64,000 nucleotides of DNA from Bacillota bacterium. GTDB lineage: Bacteria > Bacillota > Clostridia > Acetivibrionales > JANLFN01. Below, piece by piece: positions 53,912 through 63,285 of this stretch. The position numbers and the translations under genes were made by a program. Under the pieces are notes generated by a model. That model was given only the letters and a program-made list of their open reading frames with translations, was not told the DNA's origin and searched no databases. Position 1 is the stretch's first letter. The number at the start of each line of letters is the position of its first letter. The DNA is taken from positions 1 to 64,000 of the forward strand of contig JAEWTV010000031.1 in NCBI GenBank assembly GCA_023397675.1. The letters run 5' to 3'.

Positions 53912-55077
53912 AAATTGGGGACATGATACTTCAACATATAAAAGATGTGCCCCCATCAGGTATCAGGAAGTACTTTGATCTGATAAATGAGATGAAGGAT
54001 GCAATCTCTTTGGGGGTTGGAGAACCTGATTTTGTAACTCCATGGAATATCAGGGAGGCAGGCATCTATTCTCTTGAACAGGGGCACACTCATTACTCCA
54101 GCAATGCTGGTTTTATAGAACTTAGAATTGAAATATCAAAGTACCTTAAAAAGAAGTACAACCTCGCATATAATGTAGATGACGAGATACTTGTTACAGT
54201 TGGGGGAAGTGAAGCAATTGATGCTGCACTAAGGGCTCTTGTAGGCAAAGGGGATGAAGTTATCATACCTGAACCAAGCTTTGTTGCCTATAAGGGGTGT
54301 GCTGGCTTTTGCGGTGCAACTCCGGTTACAATAAACTTAAGAGTTGAAGACCAGTTCAGATTAACTCCTGAGCAGCTGGAAAACGCAATTACTCCCAGAA
54401 CAAAGGTTGTTATAATACCTTTCCCCAATAATCCTACCGGGGCTATTATGTCCAGGGAAGACATAGGACGGATAGCCGAAGTTCTCCGGGATAAGAATAT
54501 AGTTGTGCTTTCGGATGAAATTTATTCCGAGCTTACTTATGAAGGTAAGCATACATCAATTGCCGAATTCCCAGGAATGAGGGATAAAACACTTGTAATA
54601 AACGGTTTCTCCAAGGCATTTGCAATGACCGGCTGGAGGCTTGGCTATGCATGTGGTCCCAGTGAATTGATAGGTGTTATGAAAAAGATACATCAGTATG
54701 CAATAATGTGTTCACCTACAACAGCACAGTATGCAGCTATTGAGGCTCTTAAAAACAGTGAGGAAGATGTTAGATCCATGACAAGAGAGTACAATAGGCG
54801 CAGAAGAGTTATGGTAGATGGTTTCCGCAAGCTTGGACTGGATTGTTTTGAACCACTAGGAGCTTTTTATGTATTCCCTTGTATAAAATCCACAGGAATG
54901 AACTCTGACGAATTCTGTGAAAGACTGCTCCAGGAAGAAAGAGTCCTGGTGGTTCCTGGAAACGCCTTTGGAGAATGCGGAGATGGGTTTGTGAGGGCTA
55001 CATATGCAAATTCTATGGAAAACATTTTTGAAGCACTGAAACGCATAGGCAATTTTTTAGATAGGCATAAAAAATGA
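53908..55077 (+). CDS. Class I/II pyridoxal-phosphate aminotransferase
   Basis: 389 residues. Fold type I motifs: SLGVGEPDF, HYSSNAGFIELRIEI, FPNNPTGAIM, VVLSDEIYSELTY and the PLP lysine in INGFSKAFAMTGWRLGY. The closest relatives I recall are PatA/AraT-type enzymes with broad or aromatic specificity. The T-box upstream reads AGC, suggesting a serine-related step (for example phosphoserine or serine-pyruvate transamination) rather than Phe. This is inference, since sequence alone does not fix the substrate. Confidence 0.9.
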   Translation: MKIGDMILQHIKDVPPSGIRKYFDLINEMKDAISLGVGEPDFVTPWNIREAGIYSLEQGHTHYSSNAGFIELRIEISKYLKKKYNLAYNVDDEILVTVGGSEAIDAALRALVGKGDEVIIPEPSFVAYKGCAGFCGATPVTINLRVEDQFRLTPEQLENAITPRTKVVIIPFPNNPTGAIMSREDIGRIAEVLRDKNIVVLSDEIYSELTYEGKHTSIAEFPGMRDKTLVINGFSKAFAMTGWRLGYACGPSELIGVMKKIHQYAIMCSPTTAQYAAIEALKNSEEDVRSMTREYNRRRRVMVDGFRKLGLDCFEPLGAFYVFPCIKSTGMNSDEFCERLLQEERVLVVPGNAFGECGDGFVRATYANSMENIFEALKRIGNFLDRHKK

Positions 55078-55091
55078 AAGGGCAGTAAGAA

Positions 55092-55907
55092 ATGTATAAA
55101 TTAATAGCAATGGATTTGGATGGAACCATACTCAATTCATACAAACAAATATCCCAGCGTAACCTAACCGAAATCAAACGTGTTGTTGCCAAAGGAATTA
55201 AGGTTGTAGTATGTTCTGGAAGAATATATAAAGCTGCGAAATTATATGCCAGGCAAATAGGTACAAAGGAGCTTGTAATAGCTTGCAACGGAGCAACTAT
55301 AAGGGATGCATCCGATGATTCAGTATTATTTGAGAACTCATTAAACCCTGAAGACTGTCTTAAAATAATAGATATTTGCCATGAAGAAGATATTTATTTC
55401 CATACATATATTAATGATACATTGTATACAGAAAAACTATTGTATGGGTCGACATTTTACTCAAAGCTTAATGAGAGCCTTCAGCCTGAGGATAGAATTG
55501 ATGTGATGGTAGTTGATGATGTTAAAAATGTAATCAGCAATTCAGGCTTGAAAGCATCCAAAATTGTGGCTGTCTCTGATGACAGGCAACAGCTTCTCAA
55601 GGGCAGAAAAAGGGCGGAGGAAGTTAAAACAGTCGAGGTAATGAGCTCATTTGGTGATAATTTCGAAGTTATGAACCGGGGAGTCAGTAAGGCAAATGCA
55701 CTTGATTTCATTATGAAAAGATATGGAATAATTAATGAAGAAGTAATCGCAATTGGTGACAACGAAAATGATTATTCAATGATAAAAATGGCGGGTCTAG
55801 GTATTGCCATGGGTAACGGTGAGGATTTAGTAAAGAGAATTGCAGATTTTATTACTCTATCAAATGACGATGATGGAGTTGCTGAAGCAATTAAAAGGTT
55901 TATTTAA
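55092..55907 (+). CDS. Cof-type HAD-IIB family hydrolase
   Basis: 271 residues with the HAD motifs: I, AMDLDGTIL; II, VVCSGR; III, the Lys in NRGVSKANALD; IV, IGDNENDYSMI. The large C2B cap between II and III identifies the Cof subfamily, which dephosphorylates sugar phosphates or FMN. The spacing of 14 bp after the aminotransferase suggests it is the third gene of the T-box operon, with a terminator behind it. Confidence 0.92.
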   Translation: MYKLIAMDLDGTILNSYKQISQRNLTEIKRVVAKGIKVVVCSGRIYKAAKLYARQIGTKELVIACNGATIRDASDDSVLFENSLNPEDCLKIIDICHEEDIYFHTYINDTLYTEKLLYGSTFYSKLNESLQPEDRIDVMVVDDVKNVISNSGLKASKIVAVSDDRQQLLKGRKRAEEVKTVEVMSSFGDNFEVMNRGVSKANALDFIMKRYGIINEEVIAIGDNENDYSMIKMAGLGIAMGNGEDLVKRIADFITLSNDDDGVAEAIKRFI

Positions 55908-55920
55908 TATATATTTTAAA

Positions 55921-55953
55921 TAAAAGCTGCAAAGTGTAGCTTTTATTTTTTTT
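55921..55953 (+). terminator. Intrinsic terminator of the T-box operon
   Basis: TAAAAGCT and AGCTTTTA form an 8-bp stem around a 9-nt loop, followed by a T8 run. Confidence 0.88.
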
Positions 55954-56073
55954 GAACAAAAAAATACAGCTAAAAGCAAAATCTAACAATAAAGAGCAAC
56001 ATAATTACGTTTAATGCTTTGCTTAGCCCAAGTATACTATTTAAAGACAAAATTTTTTTCTAGGGGGTAAATA

Positions 56074-56769
56074 ATGAAACGGAATTATGTTTTTCCAAGA
56101 TTGATGGGCAAAGTTACTATTTTCATGATTTGTGCCACTATGATATTTGCAATGGCCGGATGTGGTGATAAGGAAAGTAAATCAAGCGGCGATACGGTTT
56201 CAAAAGCAAGCAGTAACGAATCAAGTGTAAAAGCAGACAGTACATCAGTAGAGAATAAAGCAAGTGGCAAGATATCCAATTTGGGTGATTTGGCATTCAA
56301 AACAAAGGACGGCAAGTCTGCTAAGTTTAATATGGGAAAAGCTGATATAGAAAAAGCAATAGGCCCAGGTAAACATGATTTGACAGATACATACGGACAG
56401 CTAAGTGTTGTATATAGAGATGATATGCCAGAAAACATGGCTTTAACTAAAGAAAATTCTAGTGATGAATCACAATATACAGTTAATGGTATAAAATTAG
56501 GAGATAAGAAATCAGATGTTGTTAAGTTAATGGGTACTCCTCCTGAATCAATGGAAGGTGGAACAGGAAGTTCTATTGAATACTACTTTAAAGTTGATAA
56601 TGACAACATCCAAAGACTTACTTCCTACAAGGAAATAAAAGGTGATGGAAAATATCTGGCTGTAATATTTGCTTTTAATATTAGTTCAGATGAGGGTAAA
56701 ATTACTGATAATAGTACAGTGGCTATGATTACCGAGGTAAGCGTAACTCCTGAATTATTTCAACAATAA
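56074..56769 (+). CDS. Putative lipoprotein
   Basis: 231 residues. A type II signal peptide (KRNYVFPRLMGK, then TIFMICATMIFAMAGCG) has a lipobox whose Cys becomes the lipid-modified N-terminus. Ser/Lys-rich linker to about residue 65. The rest contains two similar stretches (GKADIEKAIGPGKHDL and LGDKKSDVVKLMGTPPESM) that recall the SmpA/BLIP-like repeat fold. No enzymatic motif. GGGGGTAAATA precedes the ATG. Single gene with a terminator. Confidence 0.78.
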   Translation: MKRNYVFPRLMGKVTIFMICATMIFAMAGCGDKESKSSGDTVSKASSNESSVKADSTSVENKASGKISNLGDLAFKTKDGKSAKFNMGKADIEKAIGPGKHDLTDTYGQLSVVYRDDMPENMALTKENSSDESQYTVNGIKLGDKKSDVVKLMGTPPESMEGGTGSSIEYYFKVDNDNIQRLTSYKEIKGDGKYLAVIFAFNISSDEGKITDNSTVAMITEVSVTPELFQQ

Positions 56770-56792
56770 TTTCTAATTTGACCATGTTAAGT

Positions 56793-56836
56793 AAAAAGGA
56801 ACAGCCAGTATTCATTATACCTGCTGTTCCTTTTTG
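56793..56836. terminator. Terminator after the lipoprotein gene, shared with glnB
   Basis: AAAAAGGAACAGC and GCTGTTCCTTTTT form a 13-bp stem around a 17-nt loop; tails in both directions suit the convergent genes. Confidence 0.88.
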
Positions 56837-56868
56837 ATACGCCTTTATGAAGGTTATTTATTAAATAA

Positions 56869-57207
56869 TCAAATTGCACCTTCTCCTCTTTCGCCTGTCC
56901 TGATTCTTACTACATCTGTTATATCATAAACAAATATCTTACCGTCTCCTACTTCACCGGTTTTAGCTTCTTCGGTTATCAATCTGATAATGTCATCAAC
57001 ATGATTGTCTTTGGTTACAATTTCAATTTTTATCTTGGGCAAAAGGTTTAAGGTTACTTCAGTACCCCTGTAATACTCTTTTCTGCCTTTCTGCAAACCA
57101 CAGCCCATTACCTGGCTTATTGTAATACCATGTACATTGAATTTGTTAAGTGTATCTTTGATTTCCTCAAGCTTGCCGGGACGTATAATGGCTTCTATCT
57201 TTTTCAT
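56869..57207 (-). CDS. glnB: PII nitrogen regulatory protein
   Basis: 112 residues with the PII signature: MKKIEAIIRPGKLEEIKDTL, the T-loop RKEYYRGTEVTLNLLPKIKI (Tyr at the uridylylation position) and the C-terminal GDGKIFVYDITDVVRIRTGERG. It binds ATP, ADP and 2-oxoglutarate and gates the ammonium channel. It lies 69 bp after amt on the same strand, the usual pair. Could equally be named glnK. Confidence 0.93.
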   Translation of the reverse strand: MKKIEAIIRPGKLEEIKDTLNKFNVHGITISQVMGCGLQKGRKEYYRGTEVTLNLLPKIKIEIVTKDNHVDDIIRLITEEAKTGEVGDGKIFVYDITDVVRIRTGERGEGAI

Positions 57208-57276
57208 AAAGTGTCACCTCTCTCTTTTAATTATAATTTATTTATAAAATCTTATGAATAAGACTTACAAATTTAA

Positions 57277-58602
57277 CTATAATATAATGCTTTGTTCTGA
57301 AGTGAAATCAGGATAAGCATCTTCACCATGTTCAGCTATGTCAAGACCATCGTCTTCGTCTTGTTCACTTACACGTAGTTTTGTGAAAAGTGAAGTTACC
57401 TTAAGTATTAGCACTGTCATAACAATTGCCAGAACTATTGTAACAGCAACGGCTATCAACTGATATAATAATTGAACAGGGTTACCACTTATAAGACCTT
57501 TAGCACCGCCGTAATTTGCAAAAATACCTGTTGCTATAGCTCCCCAGATACCTCCGATGCCGTGGCATCCAAAAGCATCAAGAGCATCGTCATAACCGAA
57601 CTTTGATTTAATTACGGTAATTGCAAAGTAGCATATTGGGCTTACCAACAATCCAATTATTATTGAATACATAGGTGTTACAAAACCCGCACCAGGAGTA
57701 ATTGCAACCAGACCGATTACAGCTCCTGTTGCTGCTCCGAGAATTGTTGCCTTTCCATGATGGAAATATTCTATTAAAATCCATGAGAGTGTTGCTGCAG
57801 CTGCTGCAGTATTAGTTGTAACAAAAGCATTCAAAGCAGCTCCGTTTGCTTGCAGTGCACTTCCAGCATTGAATCCGAACCAGCCAAACCATAGTAATCC
57901 TGCTCCAAGCAGTACAAACGGTATGTTGTGGGGTGTCATACTAGAGGATTTTTTACGTTTGCCCAGCATAATACAAGCTACGAGACCCGAAATACCTGAG
58001 CTTATATGAACAACTGTACCACCTGCAAAGTCAAGAGCACCAAGGTTTCTTAACCATCCGCCTACGCCCCATACCCAATGAGCAAGAGGGTCATATACAA
58101 GGAAAGACCACAAGGTAACGAATATTATAAGCGCAGGGAATCTCATTCTTTCTGCAATGGCTCCTGTGATAAGTGCAGGAGTGATAATTGCAAACATCAT
58201 TTGGAACATAGCAAAGGATGCGTGTGGGATAGTAGCTGCATATGCTGCGTTTGGATCTCCGCCAACCGAATTGAATCCCAGCCAGTCAAGCCCGCCTAAC
58301 AGGTGGCCTTTGTCAGGACCGAATGCAAGTGTATAGCCTATCAATACCCATTGTATAGATACTATTGCTATTATTACAAAAGAACTCATCATTGTATTCA
58401 AAACATTTTTCTTTCTTACCATACCGCCATAGAAGAATGCCAAGCCAGGTGTCATTATAAATACGAGCACAGTAGAAAGAATATTAAAAGTGGTATCACC
58501 GGTGTCTATCTTCGGGGCATCACCTTCCGCAAAAGCAGCACCTGATAAACAAAACAGAACGACGATAAAGATAAATAATCCAAATAGTTTTTTTGATTTC
58601 AT
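57277..58602 (-). CDS. amt: Ammonium transporter (Amt)
   Basis: About 441 residues. A cleavable signal peptide (KKLFGLFIFIVVLFCLSGAAFA) precedes the trimeric channel domain with eleven membrane segments. Motifs: TPGLAFFYGGMVRKKN, HASFAMFQMMFAIITPALITGA, DFAGGTVVHISSG and DDALDAFGCHGIGG (the second pore His). The cytosolic tail is rich in acid (SEQDEDDGLD) and binds PII. ATG 58602 follows AAAGGAGG; an in-frame GTG/ATG further up is less likely. It has its own attenuator-like leader. Confidence 0.95.
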   Translation of the reverse strand: MKSKKLFGLFIFIVVLFCLSGAAFAEGDAPKIDTGDTTFNILSTVLVFIMTPGLAFFYGGMVRKKNVLNTMMSSFVIIAIVSIQWVLIGYTLAFGPDKGHLLGGLDWLGFNSVGGDPNAAYAATIPHASFAMFQMMFAIITPALITGAIAERMRFPALIIFVTLWSFLVYDPLAHWVWGVGGWLRNLGALDFAGGTVVHISSGISGLVACIMLGKRKKSSSMTPHNIPFVLLGAGLLWFGWFGFNAGSALQANGAALNAFVTTNTAAAAATLSWILIEYFHHGKATILGAATGAVIGLVAITPGAGFVTPMYSIIIGLLVSPICYFAITVIKSKFGYDDALDAFGCHGIGGIWGAIATGIFANYGGAKGLISGNPVQLLYQLIAVAVTIVLAIVMTVLILKVTSLFTKLRVSEQDEDDGLDIAEHGEDAYPDFTSEQSIIL

Positions 58603-58854
58603 TTTCGACTCCTCCTTTAATTTAACCATGCCTTAATCGGGCAAAATAAGTTTAAAATCTCTGAGTTAATGACTTAGGAGAATTATCGACTTTGATAATT
58701 ACTACTGGAGCTCCATTTATGAATCACACCAACGGGATTCTATATTACTTTTGTGAAATAAAAAAAGACACTTTATCAGAATAATCTGATAAGCGCCTTC
58801 ACTTATTTCTTCATCGATTAATAAAATTATAGCACTTGTGTCCATGAAATGCAA
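58603..58854 (-). promoter_or_regulatory. amt promoter and attenuator-like leader with ANTAR-type hexaloop
   Basis: On the minus strand TTGCAT (58849-58854), 17 bp and TATAAT (58826-58831). About 60 nt after the start lies a terminator (GGCGC-TTATCAGA with TCTGATAA-a-GTGTC, then T7; 58760-58797). A competing hairpin pairs ATAAGTG with CGCTTAT and would block it. Farther on, AATTATC-AAAGTC-GATAATT (58681-58700) has a 6-nt loop with A at 1 and G at 4, the ANTAR target signature. Only one such loop was found; two are usual. Confidence 0.62.
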
Positions 58855-59198
58855 TACGTATTTTTGATAGATTCAAAAGTGATTTTATGCTTATTAGCCC
58901 AAAAGTATTTAAACCATCCAAAATATACGCTTTCATTTAAAAGTTACATTGAAAAGATTTTGAGTAATTATTATTTAAAAATGAATTTCTTCCATACTAA
59001 ACTTGCAATATTTTTTACTGTGTCATTTAGAAGAAATAAAAAGGCTCTTTATTTTATAAATTTTTTCTGATATATTAACCTATAGAACTTAGAGGGATAA
59101 ATCCATTTTATTTGGAAAAATATAAGTATGGTTATTACTTATAAAGCTGGACAAAAGTTGTTTATTGACGAAAAATTCGCAGGCAAAAGGGGGTTATT
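58855..59198. other. Spacer between the amt promoter and the ANTAR gene (344 bp)
   Basis: Mostly AT-rich. A perfect 8-bp inverted repeat (TATAAGTA and TACTTATA, 7-nt loop) lies at 59121-59143 before the ribosome site AAAAGGGGG. A 73-codon open frame at 58849-59070 has no ribosome site and a random-looking composition, so I do not call it a gene. Confidence 0.5.
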
Positions 59199-59783
59199 AT
59201 GGCTGGAGAAAAATATGTAGTTGCAACTCTTGATAACCCATCCCAAATAAACATTCGTAATATGTTGAATCCGGCAGGTTATACCTTCTTGGGAAATTGT
59301 TTTGACCCTGTTTCCTTGTTAAGGATGGTGCGTAGTTACAACCCCGACTTTATTATTGTTGATCTTGCCATGCAGGGGAGGGAATTGCAGAGTACACTCG
59401 AGACTATTGATGAAGAAATGCTTTGTGCCTGTGTAACTATAGGGGATTATAAAGAAATTGATAGCATCAGTGTTTTAGATAAGGGAAAGATCACAGTCAA
59501 CTGCTTAAAACCTGCAAGCAGGGAAATACTTCTTAATACAGTTGAATTATCAAACCTGTACTATAAAAGGATAATTGAAATAAACTCAAAACTTAAGGAA
59601 ATGACTGAGAACTATGAGACTCGAAAGGCTGTTGAACGGGCAAAATGGATACTTATGCAGCGTGAAAGAATAACTGAGAATGATGCATATGAGAAAATAA
59701 GAAAAAAGAGCATGGACAGCAGACTTACCATGAAAGCAATTGCAGATGCAATAATTTTTACTCACGAACTTGAAAGTAAATAA
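59199..59783 (+). CDS. ANTAR-domain response regulator (AmiR/NasT type)
   Basis: 194 residues. N-terminal receiver-like domain with the phospho-acceptor Asp in PDFIIVDLAMQG and the Lys in NCLKPAS. A coiled-coil linker (about 118-142) leads to the ANTAR domain: AVERAKWILMQRERITENDAYEKI. ANTAR proteins bind paired hexaloop hairpins to prevent termination in nitrogen and other operons. It is divergent from amt, whose leader has a terminator and one matching hexaloop, so amt is a likely target. GGGGG precedes the ATG. Confidence 0.9.
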   Translation: MAGEKYVVATLDNPSQINIRNMLNPAGYTFLGNCFDPVSLLRMVRSYNPDFIIVDLAMQGRELQSTLETIDEEMLCACVTIGDYKEIDSISVLDKGKITVNCLKPASREILLNTVELSNLYYKRIIEINSKLKEMTENYETRKAVERAKWILMQRERITENDAYEKIRKKSMDSRLTMKAIADAIIFTHELESK

Positions 59784-59846
59784 CTAATTGCTATTTTCTA
59801 TTAATGCGTTATAATAAATTGAGTTTTAATTAAGGAGATGATATAG

Positions 59847-60966
59847 TTGATCGAACTTGAACAGTTTAAAGTTGAGATTGATGAAATTAAGGGTGCTCTG
59901 GATGAAATGAGGGCTTCACTTTGACATCGCAAGACTGAACGATGAACTCGCAGAGCTTGAGATGAAATCTACAGAACCTGACTTCTGGAACGATATTGAA
60001 AATTCGCAGAAGATACTTCAAAAAACGAAGAACCTGAAAACCAAATTAGAAAGGTTTCAAAAGCTTGAAAATTCTTTGGAAGATCTAAAAACCTTAAATC
60101 AACTGGGTATGGAGGAGCAGGACGAAAGTGTCATTCCCGAGATTGGGGAAGGTCTTGCAAACCTTAAGGCTGAATATGAAAAGCTAAAGATTGAAACCCT
60201 TCTTACAGGTCAATATGATAAAAACAATGCAATATTGACATTACATGCCGGAGCAGGCGGGACCGAGGCTCAGGATTGGGTTCAGATGCTGTTGAGAATG
60301 TACACCAGATGGGCTGAAAGCAGCGGCTTTATAGTTAAAACACTTGATTTTCTTGATGGAGATGAAGCAGGGATTAAAAGTGTTACTATTCACGTTATAG
60401 GTGAAAATGCATATGGATACCTCAGATCTGAGAAAGGTGTCCACAGATTGGTACGAATATCGCCGTTTGACGCTTCGGGAAGAAGACATACGTCATTCGC
60501 ATCACTTGATGTAATGCCGGAATTGGATGAGGATGTTAAGGTTGATATAAACCCGGATGATTTGAGGGTTGATACCTATAGATCAAGCGGAGCAGGTGGT
60601 CAGCATGTAAATAAAACAGAATCTGCAATAAGAATTACACATATTCCGACAGGGGTTGTAGTTTCGTGCCAAACTGAAAGATCACAGTTCCAGAATAGGG
60701 ATACTGCAATGAAAATGCTGAAAGCAAAGCTTTTGCAGTTAAAGGAAAAAGAGAATAAAGAAAAGATAGAGGACTTGAAAGGTATACAAATGGAAATCGC
60801 GTGGGGGAGTCAGATAAGGTCTTACGTATTCTGCCCGTATACTCTTGTGAAAGATCACAGAACCAACTATGAGAATGGAAATGTAGGAGCTGTGATGGAC
60901 GGTGAGCTTGATGGGTTTATAAATTCTTATCTTGCAAGCGGTATTGAAGCAAACAAAAATAGTTAG
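59847..60966 (+). CDS. prfB: Peptide chain release factor 2, programmed +1 frameshift
   Basis: RF2 releases peptides at UAA and UGA. The first part, from TTG 59847 (SD TAAGGAGATG), has 25 codons and meets TGA at 59922-59924 in the classic slippery context CTT-TGA-C, with AGGGCTTCA as the internal SD-like element. Skipping T59922 continues in +1 frame from GAC 59923 to 60966, giving 372 residues. RF2 motifs: SPF (RISPFDASGRR) and GGQ (SSGAGGQHVNKTES). The frameshift lets RF2 control its own amount. Confidence 0.97.
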
Positions 60967-60982
60967 TGGCAATAAAAGATTA

Positions 60983-61018
60983 AGGAACCTGACAACTAAA
61001 ATTCAGGTTCCTTTTTTA
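60983..61018 (+). terminator. Intrinsic terminator after prfB
   Basis: AGGAACCTGA and TTCAGGTTCCT form a stem around a 9-10-nt loop, followed by T6. Its tail overlaps the stop codon of the convergent gene. Confidence 0.88.
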
Positions 61019-63031
61019 TTGAGCTATTAAATTAAAACTTCTTGAAATTGTATTTATTATTGAATTAATTGAAGCATCATTTATTCTTCCGTTGCTGGTC
61101 ATATATTCATTTACTGAGATAACTAATGTATAGGTTGAATCCTTGGTTTTCAATTCCTTGATAAAGGACAGCCTTCTTTTCCCATCAGGACCCAGGTAGT
61201 TAACCAAAGTCCTTCTGCCTGTTATCCCAATGTTTTCATAGATACTGTTTGACAATATCCTGTATTGTTTGCTCTGGAAAGGAGCAATGTCAGCCGCATC
61301 CCTATTATATATGTTTATATCGAAAGAACCGGAATAATCAGGGCTCTTTATATTATAAATAATATCACGTCTTTCGGTATCAGCCTTTCTATTAACAACC
61401 CATTTTTCGGGAACTGATATGCTGAACCCCGTTTCCTTACCTCCATAACTCTGATAAGTTATTTTATCTTCAGCTGGTGGTACTATAGCTGAAAGGTTTG
61501 GAGCAGGTTTAAAGGTTTGCAGTATATTTTGCATATTATTGATCTGGGGTTCATCAGGCCTGCTTTTGGTATGATATCTGAAACTATAAAGCTCGTTACC
61601 GGAATAAGTATAAAAATCATGATAGTATTGGGAATCTTCTTTTGTACCTGTTTGATAAAGTACATAAACAAAATCCCTGTTCTCAATTTTTATATTTCCA
61701 AGGTCTGAAATACGTACGTTGGTTCCAATGTTTTTCAAAACAGAATCTATTTTTTTATTAATAGTATCAACTGTGTCGGATGGCTCATAAGTGAAGGATA
61801 TATCGCTTTTTTCGTCGATTTTATAGCTTGTAAAGCCTGCATCGTAAGAGATATTGTTACTGTTCCATGGTATATATGCAGTAGGTAATGATATAGTGTA
61901 ACTGTCTCCCAACATTACGATAGTAGTATCACTGGTATTATCAGTTACATTATAAATACCTTTATTTGCTGTATTTAATATTTCACTGCTCTTGAATAGA
62001 TCAGGAATATCCTGTTGATTTGGAAGTCCCTCAATGTGTAACGACTTCAACAAACCTGCCATTTTCTTTAGGTTTGTATCATTAATAAGTCCCTTGTCCA
62101 ATGTAAAATCTACATTATAAATGGTTCTGTTTTCATATACCGGAACAACAAAATCTATATGTGTTTTTTCTTTCCATCCGGTAGAATCGAAGCTGCCTGT
62201 GTCATAGACGTACTGATATGTTGTAACACCATACAAGCTGCTTTCAGATTTGTTAACCAGCTTCATTGCTGCTTCGTTGCCATTTTTGTCACCCAAAAGA
62301 AAAGTGTTTGTAAAGTAAGCGCTTAACGAGTCGTAGCTGTTTTTTTTGTATTCAACGAACTTGTTAAAAAGCTTATCCTCAGAAACAGAGGTATCATCAC
62401 TATATTTCTTTATTGCATCTGCTGCGGAAGTATTAAAACTGTCACAGTAAATTAATGCCGAATACTGTTGGTCTGTGTCCTTAATAACAACTGAGGAGTC
62501 ACTGAATTTGCTGCCGGCCTGACTGAAGTCAGGATAAAATTCTTTTGAGCCACTAATTGAATACTTGTTTGTTATATTTATAAAGTCCGGGGATTCTGCG
62601 GAATAAGTCTGGCCAGAAGGCAGTAAATATAGTACTCCGGTATCTTTATCATACTTTACTGAAAGATTGAATGTACTTTTGATAAAATCGAGTGGCAAAT
62701 ATAATGAATCATTTATCATTACCGGCAGGGAATATGAAGATTTAACCGAAGTATCCGTATTCTCTGTTTCAAGACTGCAAGCATATTCAGCGCCGGAAAA
62801 TTTTATTACTACTATTTTATTTTTACTGTCAAAGTTTGTACTGGAACCTGTAATTGAATCAAAATCTGATGAGTTTATCAGGTATTTATTACCCTTATCC
62901 AGCAATGGTTTTGAGCATGAAAAGATCTTACCGGAATAATAAGCTTTTAAGCCTGTTTCGCCGTACGATACTGAAAACTGCATCATTAATGTTATAAAAG
63001 CCACCAATAATATTGTGATCCTTCTGGACAT
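61016..63031 (-). CDS. Large exported protein with copper-amine-oxidase-like N-terminal domain
   Basis: 671 residues. A signal peptide (RRITILLVAFITLMMQFSVS) precedes a stalk-like domain of the copper amine oxidase N-terminal type (about 65-135: MINDSLYLPLDFIKSTFNLS, then VKYDKDTGVLYLLPSG), a wall-associated fold common in clostridia. The remaining 530 residues show two similar parts (about 180-340 and 350-520) and a final PsbP/lipoprotein-like part (SISVPEKWVVNRK, YNIKSPDYSGSFDINIY). The function is unknown; a surface location is likely. Confidence 0.75.
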   Translation of the reverse strand: MSRRITILLVAFITLMMQFSVSYGETGLKAYYSGKIFSCSKPLLDKGNKYLINSSDFDSITGSSTNFDSKNKIVVIKFSGAEYACSLETENTDTSVKSSYSLPVMINDSLYLPLDFIKSTFNLSVKYDKDTGVLYLLPSGQTYSAESPDFINITNKYSISGSKEFYPDFSQAGSKFSDSSVVIKDTDQQYSALIYCDSFNTSAADAIKKYSDDTSVSEDKLFNKFVEYKKNSYDSLSAYFTNTFLLGDKNGNEAAMKLVNKSESSLYGVTTYQYVYDTGSFDSTGWKEKTHIDFVVPVYENRTIYNVDFTLDKGLINDTNLKKMAGLLKSLHIEGLPNQQDIPDLFKSSEILNTANKGIYNVTDNTSDTTIVMLGDSYTISLPTAYIPWNSNNISYDAGFTSYKIDEKSDISFTYEPSDTVDTINKKIDSVLKNIGTNVRISDLGNIKIENRDFVYVLYQTGTKEDSQYYHDFYTYSGNELYSFRYHTKSRPDEPQINNMQNILQTFKPAPNLSAIVPPAEDKITYQSYGGKETGFSISVPEKWVVNRKADTERRDIIYNIKSPDYSGSFDINIYNRDAADIAPFQSKQYRILSNSIYENIGITGRRTLVNYLGPDGKRRLSFIKELKTKDSTYTLVISVNEYMTSNGRINDASINSIINTISRSFNLIAQ

Positions 63032-63285
63032 AAAAGAAATACCCCTTTATAGATAAACCAAACATTGCTATTTTCTTTATCATAGCAGAATGACACTATA
63101 TGAACAATAAATGTAAAGGAGTTGTAAAATAAGTGAAATATTAAGTTAAAATATTGAATACAAGAAGTGTATAGATTTGCAAAAATAATGTCAATTAATT
63201 ACCTTTAATTAATAAAAAAATATGTTATTATTAGAGCAATGCAGTTTAAAGACTTTGCGCTATTATAATATTTGGGGTGAATAAA

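Noticed and set aside
58849..59070. 73-codon open frame on the plus strand
   Set aside because: No ribosome site, no recognisable domain, overlaps the -35 region of the amt promoter on the other strand, and has the composition of random AT-rich DNA.
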